From a virus, in IMG/VR virus record IMGVR_UViG_3300017971_000174, positions 1-32,165 of that record: a stretch of DNA of 32,165 nt. The stretch is one strand, 5' to 3'. The notes beneath the pieces were generated by a model. The model was not told where the DNA came from. It did no database searches and saw only the letters and a list, made by a program, of their open reading frames with translations. How positions within the stretch are numbered: position 1 is the first letter of the stretch; each line of letters opens with the position of its first letter. A program made the translations under genes and the position numbers. Shown here one piece after another: positions 1-7,588 of the stretch.

Positions 1-123
1 AAGCTAGATCGCTGTGTATTTAATCTTGCAAAAGTAAAAGGTTTGATTGATCATCTGGCGAAGTACAGAAAGCAGTGGAGCGAACAGTACGGTAAATATC
101 TTGATAAGCCGCTTCATGATGAA
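1..123. repeat. Left copy of 123-bp terminal redundancy
   Basis: Bases 1-123 are identical to 32043-32165. The repeat lies wholly inside the terL reading frame, which continues in phase across the join. This points to a circular or circularly permuted molecule whose assembly was cut here, not to a functional terminal repeat. The unit length is then about 32,042 bp. Confidence 0.95.
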
Positions 124-252
124 CATAGCGATCCAGCAGACGCTTTTCGGTACGCCTGTAGTGCTGTTGATTTGATTGAAAAAGGGGTGTCTCAAAATAG
201 TGCTCTGGAAAAACACAGGGAAGTAGTCGCTAGTCGCAAAAAACGAATTTGA
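1..252 (+). CDS. terL: Terminase large subunit, C-terminal end (continues from 30267-32165)
   Basis: This is the last 83 codons and TGA stop of the large terminase gene that begins with GTG at 30267 and crosses the circular join. It belongs to the RNase H-like nuclease domain that cuts concatemeric DNA during headful packaging. The DPADAFRYAC stretch at bases 130-159 matches the last acidic metal-binding motif of TerL nucleases (family knowledge). An ATG at 43 would give a 69-residue fragment, but the frame is open to the left edge and the same codons are in frame at the far end of the window, so it is not a separate gene. The next gene starts 7 bases after the stop. Confidence 0.93.
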   Translation, partial: KLDRCVFNLAKVKGLIDHLAKYRKQWSEQYGKYLDKPLHDEHSDPADAFRYACSAVDLIEKGVSQNSALEKHREVVASRKKRI

Positions 253-259
253 GGATACG

Positions 260-490
260 ATGAAAAAGGGTCAAAAAGTTAAGCCAGGGTCACTGAAGGG
301 TGGAAAATCCATCCCATCCGCCAAAGCAAAGCCAGGTTCTGGAGCTCGATTCAAAGCACTAACAAAAAAACTATCAGCAAAAGGTGTAAAGAATCCTGGA
401 GCTTTAGCAGCTGCACTTGGTAGAGCTAAATTTGGAAGCAAAAAGATGTCTAGCATGGCAGCCGCTGGCCGTAAAAGGAAGAGCAAGTAA
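260..490 (+). CDS. Small Lys/Ala/Gly-rich basic protein between terL and portal
   Basis: A 76-residue, strongly basic protein with a Lys/Gly/Ser-rich start, then a short helical segment with the motif FKALTKKLSAKGVKNPGALA and a Lys/Arg-rich tail. Small proteins with an 'FKAL..KL...G.K.P.ALAA..GR' pattern are often found beside terminase and portal genes of podoviruses, usually without a known function. The charge suggests nucleic-acid binding (inference). The start follows a GAGGA site 5 bases upstream and lies 7 bases after the terL stop. The portal GTG lies just downstream, so the three genes are one transcription and translation unit. Confidence 0.75.
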   Translation: MKKGQKVKPGSLKGGKSIPSAKAKPGSGARFKALTKKLSAKGVKNPGALAAALGRAKFGSKKMSSMAAAGRKRKSK

Positions 491-491
491 C

Positions 492-2639
492 GTGGAAGAA
501 CACGATTTAAGATCAGAGTTTCAGGAAAACTACCGATACGCTCATGACTATTGGGCTCCGTTTGTGCAGGATGCAAAAGTCTATACCCTCGCGGCATCTG
601 GACATACTTGGAGCCATGATGAACGACAAGCCCTGAATAAAGAGGGTCGTGAGGTCATTGAATACAATATCATGCGCCGTCCCTTGCAGTTCTTTAGCGG
701 ATATTTGCGTGATAACGTCAATCAGATCATCTATTCCCCTGTTGAGGGAAGCGATCAAAAGACAGCCGATCAATTCACTGAGCTTAGCTACTATATCTGG
801 GACAAAGGGAGCGGCTATCCTGTCTTTCTGGACGCAGCGGATGAGGGTCTAAAAAGTGGCATATCTCTCTGTGGAATTTGCATGGATTACAGCAAGGATA
901 TTATCCACGGTGATATTTCATTCTTTAAAAGAACGTATAATAGCTTCTTTCTTGATCCTACATTTGAATCTGTTGATCTTAAAGACTGTTCTTTTGCCAT
1001 TACACGTGATCTTGTTAGCAGAAGCTACGCAAAAGCTCTTCTTCCATTTATTGATCCAGACGTGATTGATGAAATTGGACCTGGATTTCGCGACGATAAA
1101 TTCATGTCGTTTCATCCCCAATTTACTACCTTTGCAAATAACAAAAATATCATTGCCTACGATCAATATTACAGAAAAACCACTCGGGAACGTGAGTTTT
1201 TAGTAGATGTTCGCACTGGATTTTTTCGTGATGTGACCGACCTTTCTACAGAAGAGAGAAAACGCCTCAAGATTGGTCTCGATAGAGCAAAGGTTCTTTC
1301 AGAAATGGATGAATCAATAGAAGCTTCAAGCGTGGAAATACGACGTGTACAGCGGCCTTACATTGAGCTTCATATTATGCTCAACGGACAGCCTGTTTAC
1401 ACTGGAGAAGATAAGACTGGTATTACTGAAACGTATCCATTTGCTCCCATCATCTGCTACATGGAACCCTCTATCTGGATGCCATCACGCAGAATTCAAG
1501 GGATTGCTTCCACACAATACAGCGCCCAGAGAGAATTTAACAAAAGACACATGAAGATCGTAGATATGATGGATAGTGTCATCTCTACGGGATACAAATA
1601 TCTTATCGGAAGTGTATCTGACCCCTCCGATCTTCAGCAGTCGGGACAAAATCGTATTGTTGGGGTGGATCCTGAAAATGCCCCTCAAGGTTTGGACTCT
1701 GTACAGCAACTACAGGGGGGTAATGTGCCTCCAGCCCTTCTCGAGTACCAAAAAATCCTAGACAATCTCACTTTGACTCTATCAAATGTGACGGAAGCGT
1801 CACTAGGAATGGACGAAAAGAGAAATACCCTTGTTTCTGGCCGTCTAGCACAGGTACAGATCGCTCAAAACCTCATGAGTAATCGATCAGTATTCGATAA
1901 TATCGATACAGCTCAGCAGGTTCTGGGATCTCTTATTCTTCGAGCGATTCAACTGAACTATCCCACTGAAAAGATTTCACGCATTATCAACGAGAATCCT
2001 ACAGAACAGTTCTACGAGGAAAACTTCGAGCAATATGATGCTGTAGTTAAAGAAGGTGTTCGTTCTAAGTCTCAGAAGGACGCATACTACTATGAACTTG
2101 TTAACCTCAAGAGGGAGGGTATTGTTGATGTTCCACAGGATGCAATCGTGGAAGCACTGCAAATGTCTGGAAAGAGTGATCTTAACGAAAGGATTCAAGC
2201 GCAACAGGAAGCGGCATCACAGCAGCAAGAGAAGCTTGCGGAGCAAGAACAGATGGCTATGGAGCTTGTTAACTCTCAGAAAGAGGAAAACCTTGCCCTC
2301 GCACAATCTCGTCGCGCAAGAGTCCTTGGAGAGCTTGCATTGTCAAAAGAAAGAATATCAGAGGCAACGGAAAACAGAGCCCAGGCAGCATTGGCTAGAG
2401 CTAAGACGATATCTGAAATCGCAGATATGGACGAGTCTAGGATCTTTCGTGTACTAGAGTTTGTGAATATGCTTGAAGAACAAGAGCAGCGAAAACAAGA
2501 CGAAAAAGACGAGAGTACAAAAATTGATGCAGATAACATCAATGCAGAAACAGAAGGATCTGCTGAAAATAAAGCGGTTGAAATGGCTCGAAAGTCCGAA
2601 CAGTTACAAAGTGAAGTTTCTAGTGCGTCTCCAGAATAA
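492..2639 (+). CDS. Portal protein (P22-like)
   Basis: A 715-residue protein close in length to the P22 portal (725). It should form the dodecameric ring at one capsid vertex through which DNA enters and leaves. The N-terminal half has the usual portal look: an aromatic-rich start (ENYRYAHDYW), a beta-rich wing, and QREFNKRHMKIVDMM near the stem and clip. From about residue 560 it is a long Gln/Glu/Ala-rich coiled coil, matching the P22-type barrel helices. I chose the GTG at 492 with AGGAAG upstream. An ATG in frame at 417 would add 25 residues of low-complexity sequence read across the upstream basic gene, so it is rejected. Position after terL supports the call. Confidence 0.88.
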   Translation: MEEHDLRSEFQENYRYAHDYWAPFVQDAKVYTLAASGHTWSHDERQALNKEGREVIEYNIMRRPLQFFSGYLRDNVNQIIYSPVEGSDQKTADQFTELSYYIWDKGSGYPVFLDAADEGLKSGISLCGICMDYSKDIIHGDISFFKRTYNSFFLDPTFESVDLKDCSFAITRDLVSRSYAKALLPFIDPDVIDEIGPGFRDDKFMSFHPQFTTFANNKNIIAYDQYYRKTTREREFLVDVRTGFFRDVTDLSTEERKRLKIGLDRAKVLSEMDESIEASSVEIRRVQRPYIELHIMLNGQPVYTGEDKTGITETYPFAPIICYMEPSIWMPSRRIQGIASTQYSAQREFNKRHMKIVDMMDSVISTGYKYLIGSVSDPSDLQQSGQNRIVGVDPENAPQGLDSVQQLQGGNVPPALLEYQKILDNLTLTLSNVTEASLGMDEKRNTLVSGRLAQVQIAQNLMSNRSVFDNIDTAQQVLGSLILRAIQLNYPTEKISRIINENPTEQFYEENFEQYDAVVKEGVRSKSQKDAYYYELVNLKREGIVDVPQDAIVEALQMSGKSDLNERIQAQQEAASQQQEKLAEQEQMAMELVNSQKEENLALAQSRRARVLGELALSKERISEATENRAQAALARAKTISEIADMDESRIFRVLEFVNMLEEQEQRKQDEKDESTKIDADNINAETEGSAENKAVEMARKSEQLQSEVSSASPE

Positions 2640-2699
2640 AATTCATTGACCACTAGTTAGAAAGGAAGTAAAAATAACGTTTAGCCAAGGAGGCGACCG

Positions 2700-2894
2700 A
2701 TGAAAATGCCGAAAGGAAAAATGATGGATAACCCACGTGGAATGTACAGCTACAAGGGTAATCCAATGGCTCCTGCAAAAGAAGTAAAGCCACGCTGTGG
2801 TCCTGGTGGAAATCCTGATCAAGTGAAAGCTAACAAGATGATGCAGGCACAGCAAAAAAAGAATGAATATACTCGTGGAATGAGCGGGATGTAG
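2700..2894 (+). CDS. Small Met/Lys/Pro-rich protein
   Basis: A 64-residue basic protein beginning MKMPKGKMMDNPRG, with several Met, Lys, Gly and Asn residues and no membrane segment. I do not recognise a family. Similar tiny Lys/Gly/Met-rich proteins occur between portal and scaffold genes in podoviruses, so a minor head role is possible but unproven. The start is well supported by AAGGAGG ending 6 bases before ATG. The 60 bases after the portal stop carry no other gene. Confidence 0.65.
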   Translation: MKMPKGKMMDNPRGMYSYKGNPMAPAKEVKPRCGPGGNPDQVKANKMMQAQQKKNEYTRGMSGM

Positions 2895-2902
2895 TCAACT
2901 AC

Positions 2903-2921
2903 CCCTCCCTAAAGGGAGAGG
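2903..2921 (+). promoter_or_regulatory. Short hairpin in the leader of the next gene
   Basis: CTCCC and GGGAG pair across a TAAA loop, and two more G-C pairs form past a one-base bulge. It lies between two late genes, 19 bases upstream of the ATG at 2941. There is no T-tract, so it is not an obvious terminator. It may protect the mRNA or tune translation. Confidence 0.35.
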
Positions 2922-2940
2922 CTTGTAGAGAGGAAGAAAG

Positions 2941-3330
2941 ATGAAGATTCGGGAATGTCCAAACTCTGGATTGATGCTTCCTCAGTCATTTATTGATGAA
3001 AAAGAAGCACTCAAAAAGGTAGTGGACGAGTATGTAGAAAAGGCTGTAATGTCGCACCAGCACCTTGATTACACTTACTATTTAGTGTTTCATGGAAAAT
3101 TTGCTAAGCATGCGTCTGATGAGTTCACCATCTCACAGCCGGTTATTACATCTAAACTTCCTGACTTTTGTACGAATCAGATAGTTTTTTGGGTGAACAA
3201 TAGGAAGGGAATCTGTGAGTTGCTTTGGGTCTGTCCTGCTAGAGGTGCAGATGGAAAACTTCGAGTAGATTTCAATACAGAAGGTGTCGCCTACCTTCAG
3301 GCTAAAGGTGTAATGCCTAAAGCAGGTTAA
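2941..3330 (+). CDS. Conserved-looking late protein of unknown function
   Basis: A 129-residue soluble protein with an acidic helical N-terminal third (DEKEALKKVVDEYVEKAV) and a beta-rich remainder (LDYTYYLVFHGKF, IVFWVNNRKGICELLWVCP). No motif I can assign. It lies between portal and scaffold genes, where head-associated proteins of unknown role are common. A GAGAGGAAG site precedes the ATG. A function in head assembly is inference only. Confidence 0.7.
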   Translation: MKIRECPNSGLMLPQSFIDEKEALKKVVDEYVEKAVMSHQHLDYTYYLVFHGKFAKHASDEFTISQPVITSKLPDFCTNQIVFWVNNRKGICELLWVCPARGADGKLRVDFNTEGVAYLQAKGVMPKAG

Positions 3331-3343
3331 AGGGTGATGGCAT

Positions 3344-3362
3344 CGCAAGGGCCTGCCTTGCG
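3344..3362 (+). promoter_or_regulatory. Perfect 7-bp stem-loop before the scaffold gene
   Basis: CGCAAGG and CCTTGCG pair perfectly around the loop GCCTG, ending 18 bases before the scaffold GTG start. It is followed by TTTAC rather than a real T-tract. It could act as a weak attenuator or a translational control hairpin. Scaffold synthesis is autoregulated in P22 (known), so control at this point is plausible. Confidence 0.45.
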
Positions 3363-3380
3363 TTTACACGGGAGAACATA

Positions 3381-4037
3381 GTGGACACCGAACCACAAAC
3401 CGAAGAGCAGCACGAAGAGGTTGCGGTTATGGACCCTGTAGAAAATACAGATGTTCCGGAAGAATCTGTTGAGAGTAATGATTCAGAAGGTGACGAGTCT
3501 AGGACCGTTCCCCTTCGAGCTGTTCAAAAAGAAAGAAAGAGGCGACAAGAAGCGGAAGCCGAATCTTATCGACAGGAAGTAGAGCTAAAATATCTCAGAG
3601 AGCAGCTTACACAACCTAAGCAGCAGGAAGAAGATGAAAGCGAATACGAGTCTGCGTCAAGAAAAGAACTTCGCGACACCGCCTCTAAGACTAAAGAAGA
3701 CGTAAAGCGCGATCTTCGAGAAGAGATCTGGGTGGAATCACATTCTGCGCAGTCTCAATGGGTAGATGAAAATTTATCAAACTTTTTGAAACAGAGGCCG
3801 CATCTCTCAACAGCTATCAGTCAATCACCAAATCGTTATAAGGAAGCGTACGAGCTCATGACAGCACTTTCGCCGAAGCAACAGCAGCAGATTTCATCTA
3901 AGCCGCAGAAAAGGGAAGCTCCTAATGCACCTAACTCTGTACCGAAAGCTGCCGGTGTTAACCAAGCGATGGATATCATGAATCTCAGTGACGAAGAATT
4001 TTCGAAATGGCGGAGTGACCAAAGGCGTAAGAGGTAG
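3381..4037 (+). CDS. Scaffolding protein
   Basis: A 218-residue, highly charged protein. The acidic N-terminal 45 residues are followed by a long Lys/Arg/Glu/Gln coiled coil (about 50-120), a helical middle and a C-terminal basic end (LSDEEFSKWRSDQRRKR). Acidic-then-helical sequence with a basic C-terminal coat-binding tail is typical of internal scaffolds that guide procapsid assembly and then leave. 'SDEEF.KW' near the end recurs in phage scaffolds. Position directly before the coat gene fits. The start is GTG with GGGAGA upstream. No protease or capsid-fused portion is seen. Confidence 0.82.
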   Translation: MDTEPQTEEQHEEVAVMDPVENTDVPEESVESNDSEGDESRTVPLRAVQKERKRRQEAEAESYRQEVELKYLREQLTQPKQQEEDESEYESASRKELRDTASKTKEDVKRDLREEIWVESHSAQSQWVDENLSNFLKQRPHLSTAISQSPNRYKEAYELMTALSPKQQQQISSKPQKREAPNAPNSVPKAAGVNQAMDIMNLSDEEFSKWRSDQRRKR

Positions 4038-4055
4038 GTCATAGGATGGTAAAAT

Positions 4056-4994
4056 ATGACAACTGGAGTTACAACGACCTCTGAATACGGGTCGATGTCG
4101 GATAGATGGGCTCATCGTGCGCTACTACAGCGTTCAAAGCCTAGAAACGTTCACAACCTCTTTGGTATGAAGTTTAGTCTTCCCTCCAAAGAGACCACTA
4201 CAATGGCTTTTCGTAGACAGGAAAACCTAAATTCTGATCCTGTAGTTCTTCCTGAGGGCGCTGATCCATCTCCTGAACAAGTTAACAAGTTTGATGTTAA
4301 CGTTGAGATTCAGGAATTTGGAAAAGTCGTTCTTCTTAGCAGAAAAGTTCTTCTTGTTGTAGAAGATGACACAGCTAACAGCACGGTAGACAACTTGAAT
4401 CAGTGCATGCATACCATGCTCGATAAAGTAACTCGTGATGTTTGGGACGCTGCTGTACCTGAGATTTCCTGCCTCAATGGTGCAAACGGGAATGCAATTA
4501 CAGAGCTCACTCAGCTAGACGTTGATCGTGCGATTGCATATCTAGACGAAAATGATACCGAAAAAATGACTCCTGTCATTGAAGGTACTTCTCGTTTTGG
4601 TACCGGACCTGTAGAGGAAGCGTACTGGGTAGCTGCTCACGTTAAGCTTAAGCCGGATATTCGTAATCTAGACGCATTTGTTCCTACAGCACAGTACGGA
4701 TCTCAGGAGCCTGTGTTGACTTCAGAGTTCGGTGCTACTGATGAAGCACGGTGGGTAACTTCCACGCTAGTTAAGCAAGACACCTCTGATCCTGTTGTCT
4801 ATAACAATACATTTGTTGGTGCTAATGCTTACGGGTATGTGGAAATTGATGAAGTGTCTACAGAGATGATCCTAAAACCTCTTGGTTTTAATGATTATTT
4901 GAACCGTTTTCAGTCCATGGGCTTCTCTGCTTATTTCAACGCGGCGATTCTCGATGACTCACACATCGTAACATTGCTAGCAACCAAAGCATAA
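4056..4994 (+). CDS. Major capsid protein (N4-gp56-like)
   Basis: A 312-residue coat protein expected to adopt the HK97 fold and form the icosahedral shell. The pattern of a Met/Arg-rich N-terminal arm (YGSMSDRWAHRALLQRSKP), a beta segment (TTTMAFRRQENL), a 'VLPEGADPSP' stretch and a following 'EFGKVVLLSRKVLLVVEDD' helix resembles the N4-gp56 coat family more than P22 coat. P22 coat is longer (about 430) and carries an inserted I-domain, not evident here. It follows the scaffold by 18 bases with GGATGG as ribosome site. A strong terminator lies downstream after one more gene. The exact family assignment is from pattern memory. Confidence 0.82.
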   Translation: MTTGVTTTSEYGSMSDRWAHRALLQRSKPRNVHNLFGMKFSLPSKETTTMAFRRQENLNSDPVVLPEGADPSPEQVNKFDVNVEIQEFGKVVLLSRKVLLVVEDDTANSTVDNLNQCMHTMLDKVTRDVWDAAVPEISCLNGANGNAITELTQLDVDRAIAYLDENDTEKMTPVIEGTSRFGTGPVEEAYWVAAHVKLKPDIRNLDAFVPTAQYGSQEPVLTSEFGATDEARWVTSTLVKQDTSDPVVYNNTFVGANAYGYVEIDEVSTEMILKPLGFNDYLNRFQSMGFSAYFNAAILDDSHIVTLLATKA

Positions 4995-5005
4995 GGAGGC
5001 ACACA

Positions 5006-5770
5006 ATGGCAGATCTACATCAAGGTCAAACAATGACGGAAGCTTACCAGTTCATTTCTGGTGGAGCTGCGTATACATTCACATATAATTTTCAGCCGGA
5101 CATGGTTTGTTTCAACAACCTAACCGATTGGACGGGTACAGCTGCTGGTCTCCCTAAGTCGTATTGGTTCCGCAACCAAACGACAGCGGCTTATGCCTAT
5201 CAACAGCAAGTGATCGATTCAGCAGCGGCTCAATCTTTCAACTTCCTAAACACTACGAGTAACGGCTTTACTGTAGCTAATACCTCTGGTGGACAAGAGT
5301 CCCTAAGATCTAGCATTTCGGCAATTAGCCAAGCTGACCCATGCGTTGTCACCACAAGTGCTGCTCATGGTTATCAGACCGATCAAATCGTACGTATTAC
5401 CGATTTGGGTTCCGACATGCCTACGGCTAGAGGTATGGACCAACTCAATAATAACCGCTATAAAATCATTGTTCTCACCACGACTACTTTCTCTCTTAAG
5501 AATGTAATCACCAATGAAGACATTGATTCTAGCGCATATACCGCGTATGTGTCCGGTGGTAGCGTAGTGGTAGAATCACGTGTGTTGTCCTTGAACAACC
5601 CACAAGTTTCTCCTTATGCAACAACCCCATACGTACCAAACCAATTTGATTACGATCCTATCGAATACAAACTAACCGCTGGCACTTCCGTGATGGGAGA
5701 CGACGGTGATGTTTTCTTGATGGAAGTATACAAATGGGGCCAACTCACTGATTTGGGTGATTTGGGCTAA
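5006..5770 (+). CDS. Beta-rich head protein with FCCH-like domain
   Basis: A 254-residue protein following coat by 11 bases, with AAGGAGG before its ATG. Residues about 104-190 (ISAISQADPCVVTTSAAHGY through SAYVSGGSV-like end) match the pattern known in phage proteins as an E1 FCCH-like beta domain: 'vvTt..aHGy..gq.V.i...g........nn..y.v......tF.l'. A second copy of this domain type is found in the hub protein at 7588-9462. The flanks are Ser/Thr/Asn-rich. Placement suggests a head decoration or head-vertex protein, but a neck role is possible. It shares the coat transcript up to the terminator at 5779. Confidence 0.65.
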   Translation: MADLHQGQTMTEAYQFISGGAAYTFTYNFQPDMVCFNNLTDWTGTAAGLPKSYWFRNQTTAAYAYQQQVIDSAAAQSFNFLNTTSNGFTVANTSGGQESLRSSISAISQADPCVVTTSAAHGYQTDQIVRITDLGSDMPTARGMDQLNNNRYKIIVLTTTTFSLKNVITNEDIDSSAYTAYVSGGSVVVESRVLSLNNPQVSPYATTPYVPNQFDYDPIEYKLTAGTSVMGDDGDVFLMEVYKWGQLTDLGDLG

Positions 5771-5778
5771 TTGAAACA

Positions 5779-5814
5779 AAAGAGAGCTAGGTTCCTATCC
5801 CTGGCTCTCTTTAT
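5779..5814 (+). terminator. Rho-independent terminator after the coat region
   Basis: AAAGAGAGC (5779-5787) pairs perfectly with GCTCTCTTT (5804-5812). Four more pairs inside, including one G-T, give about 13 bp with an 8-base loop, ending in TTTAT. It probably gives the coat and its neighbour a boosted, partly separate transcript. No promoter is visible before the next gene, so read-through or antitermination must serve genes from 5829 on. Confidence 0.8.
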
Positions 5815-5828
5815 GGTAGAGGAAAATA

Positions 5829-6275
5829 ATGGCAAGACCGCGCAAAATGACACAAACATTACAATCGGAAGAAACATCATCCGATCCAATCCATACAATG
5901 CCGCTAGAAACTCTAGAAGACTATATGGCATATAATAAGGAAGCTCGAGGTCTTAACAAGAAGCTACGATTATGTAGATATCCCATCAAGCAATGTCCTA
6001 TAGAGCTTCATCCCAAGGAGCGCGTTATTCTTGGTCGAGTAGATGGTCAAAGCAATCTAAATCCCGTTCCTGTTCTTTTGGATAACGAACAGATCCATTT
6101 TAACGAGACTCTCGATTGCGGAAAAGAATATGACCTTCCCCATTGTGTTATTGATCACCTCGAATCGAAAGGATATCCAATCTGGGATTGGATAACTAAA
6201 GCTGACGGTGAAAGAGAGACTCGCCAAATTGGTAAAAACCCAAGATTTACAGTTAAAAGAGTGAGGAAAAGGTGA
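5829..6275 (+). CDS. Structural protein of unknown function
   Basis: A 148-residue protein with a polar N-terminus (ARPRKMTQTLQSEETSS), a compact middle containing 'CPIELHPKERVILGRVDGQSN' and 'PVPVLLDNEQIHFNETLDCGKEYDLPHCVIDHL', and a basic C-terminal tail (FTVKRVRKR). The middle resembles small proteins that in many podoviruses lie between coat and neck genes and have no assigned role. GTAGAGGAAA precedes the ATG. The stop overlaps the GTG of the next gene (GTGA), so translation is coupled. Confidence 0.7.
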   Translation: MARPRKMTQTLQSEETSSDPIHTMPLETLEDYMAYNKEARGLNKKLRLCRYPIKQCPIELHPKERVILGRVDGQSNLNPVPVLLDNEQIHFNETLDCGKEYDLPHCVIDHLESKGYPIWDWITKADGERETRQIGKNPRFTVKRVRKR

Positions 6276-6961
6276 CACGATATGTTTCCGATGTTCTAGA
6301 CATTATGCGAAGGGCTATTTCTCGACCGAATGAGAATGACCCTGACAGCACAGATGCATTGCTTCTAAGCTATCTTAACGATTTTATTTCACTGACTATG
6401 TCAGATGACGTAAAACTCTATGAGAACTTCGGGACTATATCATTTACCATCGATGAAACCGTTACAGATGGAGTCTACACTTTTCCAAGTGTAGACACAT
6501 CGGAAGGATTCGTTAACACGCTTATCGATGCTTTGATCTCCTTAACGGACCCAGTGGATAACTCTGTATCGTGGAACAAGCTAAGGATTTATCAAAATCC
6601 TGGAGAGTTCTACGGATATTGGGGAATTAACAACACAGACACTTTGATCGCCGGATTTCCTACGGAAATGCTGTATTACGGAAATCAGTTCGTGTTCAGA
6701 ACAATCCCCAATGACTCATACACAGTCAACATCTACGGATACAAAAAGAATCCCGACTTTGGAAGCGAAGAGCAGGAAATTCCGTTTGATCAGTGGTTAA
6801 GATATCTGGCGTATGGAGCAGCGAAGAACTACGCAGCAGATTTCAAGTTTGGGCAGGAAGGTGTTGCTCAGATTGAAAAAGGATTTGCCCACGAGCGTAA
6901 ACTGATGCTCACACGGACGCATAATCAAAGAAAAAATCAACGAGCAGCCCCGAGGTTTTAA
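6272..6961 (+). CDS. Head-tail adaptor (P22 gp4-like)
   Basis: A 229-residue protein with an N-terminal helical part (VSDVLDIMRRAISRPNENDPDSTDALLLSYLNDFI-type, residues 4-38), a beta-rich middle and a C-terminal helical, basic end. The line 'FPTEMLYYGNQFVFRTIPNDSYTVNIYGYK' followed by 'PFDQWLRYLAYGAAKNYAADF' is the recurring pattern of connector and adaptor proteins in podoviruses, which bind beneath the portal ring. GTG start in a GTGA overlap with the preceding gene; GAGGAAAAGG is the ribosome site. P22 gp4 also has lysozyme activity, but I cannot see a muramidase motif here. Confidence 0.65.
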   Translation: MTRYVSDVLDIMRRAISRPNENDPDSTDALLLSYLNDFISLTMSDDVKLYENFGTISFTIDETVTDGVYTFPSVDTSEGFVNTLIDALISLTDPVDNSVSWNKLRIYQNPGEFYGYWGINNTDTLIAGFPTEMLYYGNQFVFRTIPNDSYTVNIYGYKKNPDFGSEEQEIPFDQWLRYLAYGAAKNYAADFKFGQEGVAQIEKGFAHERKLMLTRTHNQRKNQRAAPRF

Positions 6962-7588
6962 ATGGTGTGGAATGTTACAGCGCCTGACGGCTCACAGTCG
7001 GTAAAAGCCAACAACACGATCATACAGGCGAACACCACATACACAAAAACGACGATGAATCTCGACCATAGCTGGGATACAGATGTCAATGTGGACGGTC
7101 ATCACCTATGGGCCAAGATGCCTAAAGTTGATAGTGAGCCTAGCCTTGGTACTGGATTAGATCTGATCTATTACGCTCAACAGAAAACCAATCCTGAAAG
7201 TCCAGAAAACGAAGACGTGCAGCCATTCATTAAGAATGCTGACAGCGCTATTATGCAGCTGCTAGGGATAAGGGTTTGTGGTGTGATCAACTCGGCTGGC
7301 GGTGCAACAACTGAAGTATACAGCCATAATCTCACTAGCGTAACACGGAACTCAAAAGGTGTGTATACGGCGAACTTTCCCGCTCTTCCTAGTGATAATT
7401 ATTTGGTTTTTGTCGACTGCATACGAAATGAATCGGAAGCGTTCGAGATAGGATACATGACGGTTGGAGGATCCACGGATCAATCAACAAAAACAACAAC
7501 GACGTGTCAATTTAGAGCATTTACATACGAAGGATCTCCTTCAGCAATTGACCCTCTACAATTCTGGTTCGTAATCTTCGGTGGTTAA
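6962..7588 (+). CDS. Neck/tail structural protein, beta-rich
   Basis: A 208-residue Thr/Asn/Ser-rich protein starting immediately after the adaptor stop (TAA then ATG). It is beta-rich throughout and ends LQFWFVIFGG. Residues about 120-170 (TSVTRNSKGVYTANFPALPSDNYLVFVDCI) look like the 'lpsdnYlvfv' beta sandwich seen in small phage tail proteins. I do not recognise a named family. Its stop overlaps the next ATG by one base, so it is made with the hub protein. Confidence 0.65.
   Translation: MVWNVTAPDGSQSVKANNTIIQANTTYTKTTMNLDHSWDTDVNVDGHHLWAKMPKVDSEPSLGTGLDLIYYAQQKTNPESPENEDVQPFIKNADSAIMQLLGIRVCGVINSAGGATTEVYSHNLTSVTRNSKGVYTANFPALPSDNYLVFVDCIRNESEAFEIGYMTVGGSTDQSTKTTTTCQFRAFTYEGSPSAIDPLQFWFVIFGG

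Noticed and set aside
1-123. Functional direct terminal repeat of a T7-like genome
   Set aside because: It lies within an essential gene and is very short; circular assembly overlap is simpler.
417-491. Upstream in-frame ATG extending the portal protein by 25 residues
   Set aside because: The added residues come from reading the basic gene in another frame and are unlike portal sequence; GTG at 492 has a ribosome site.
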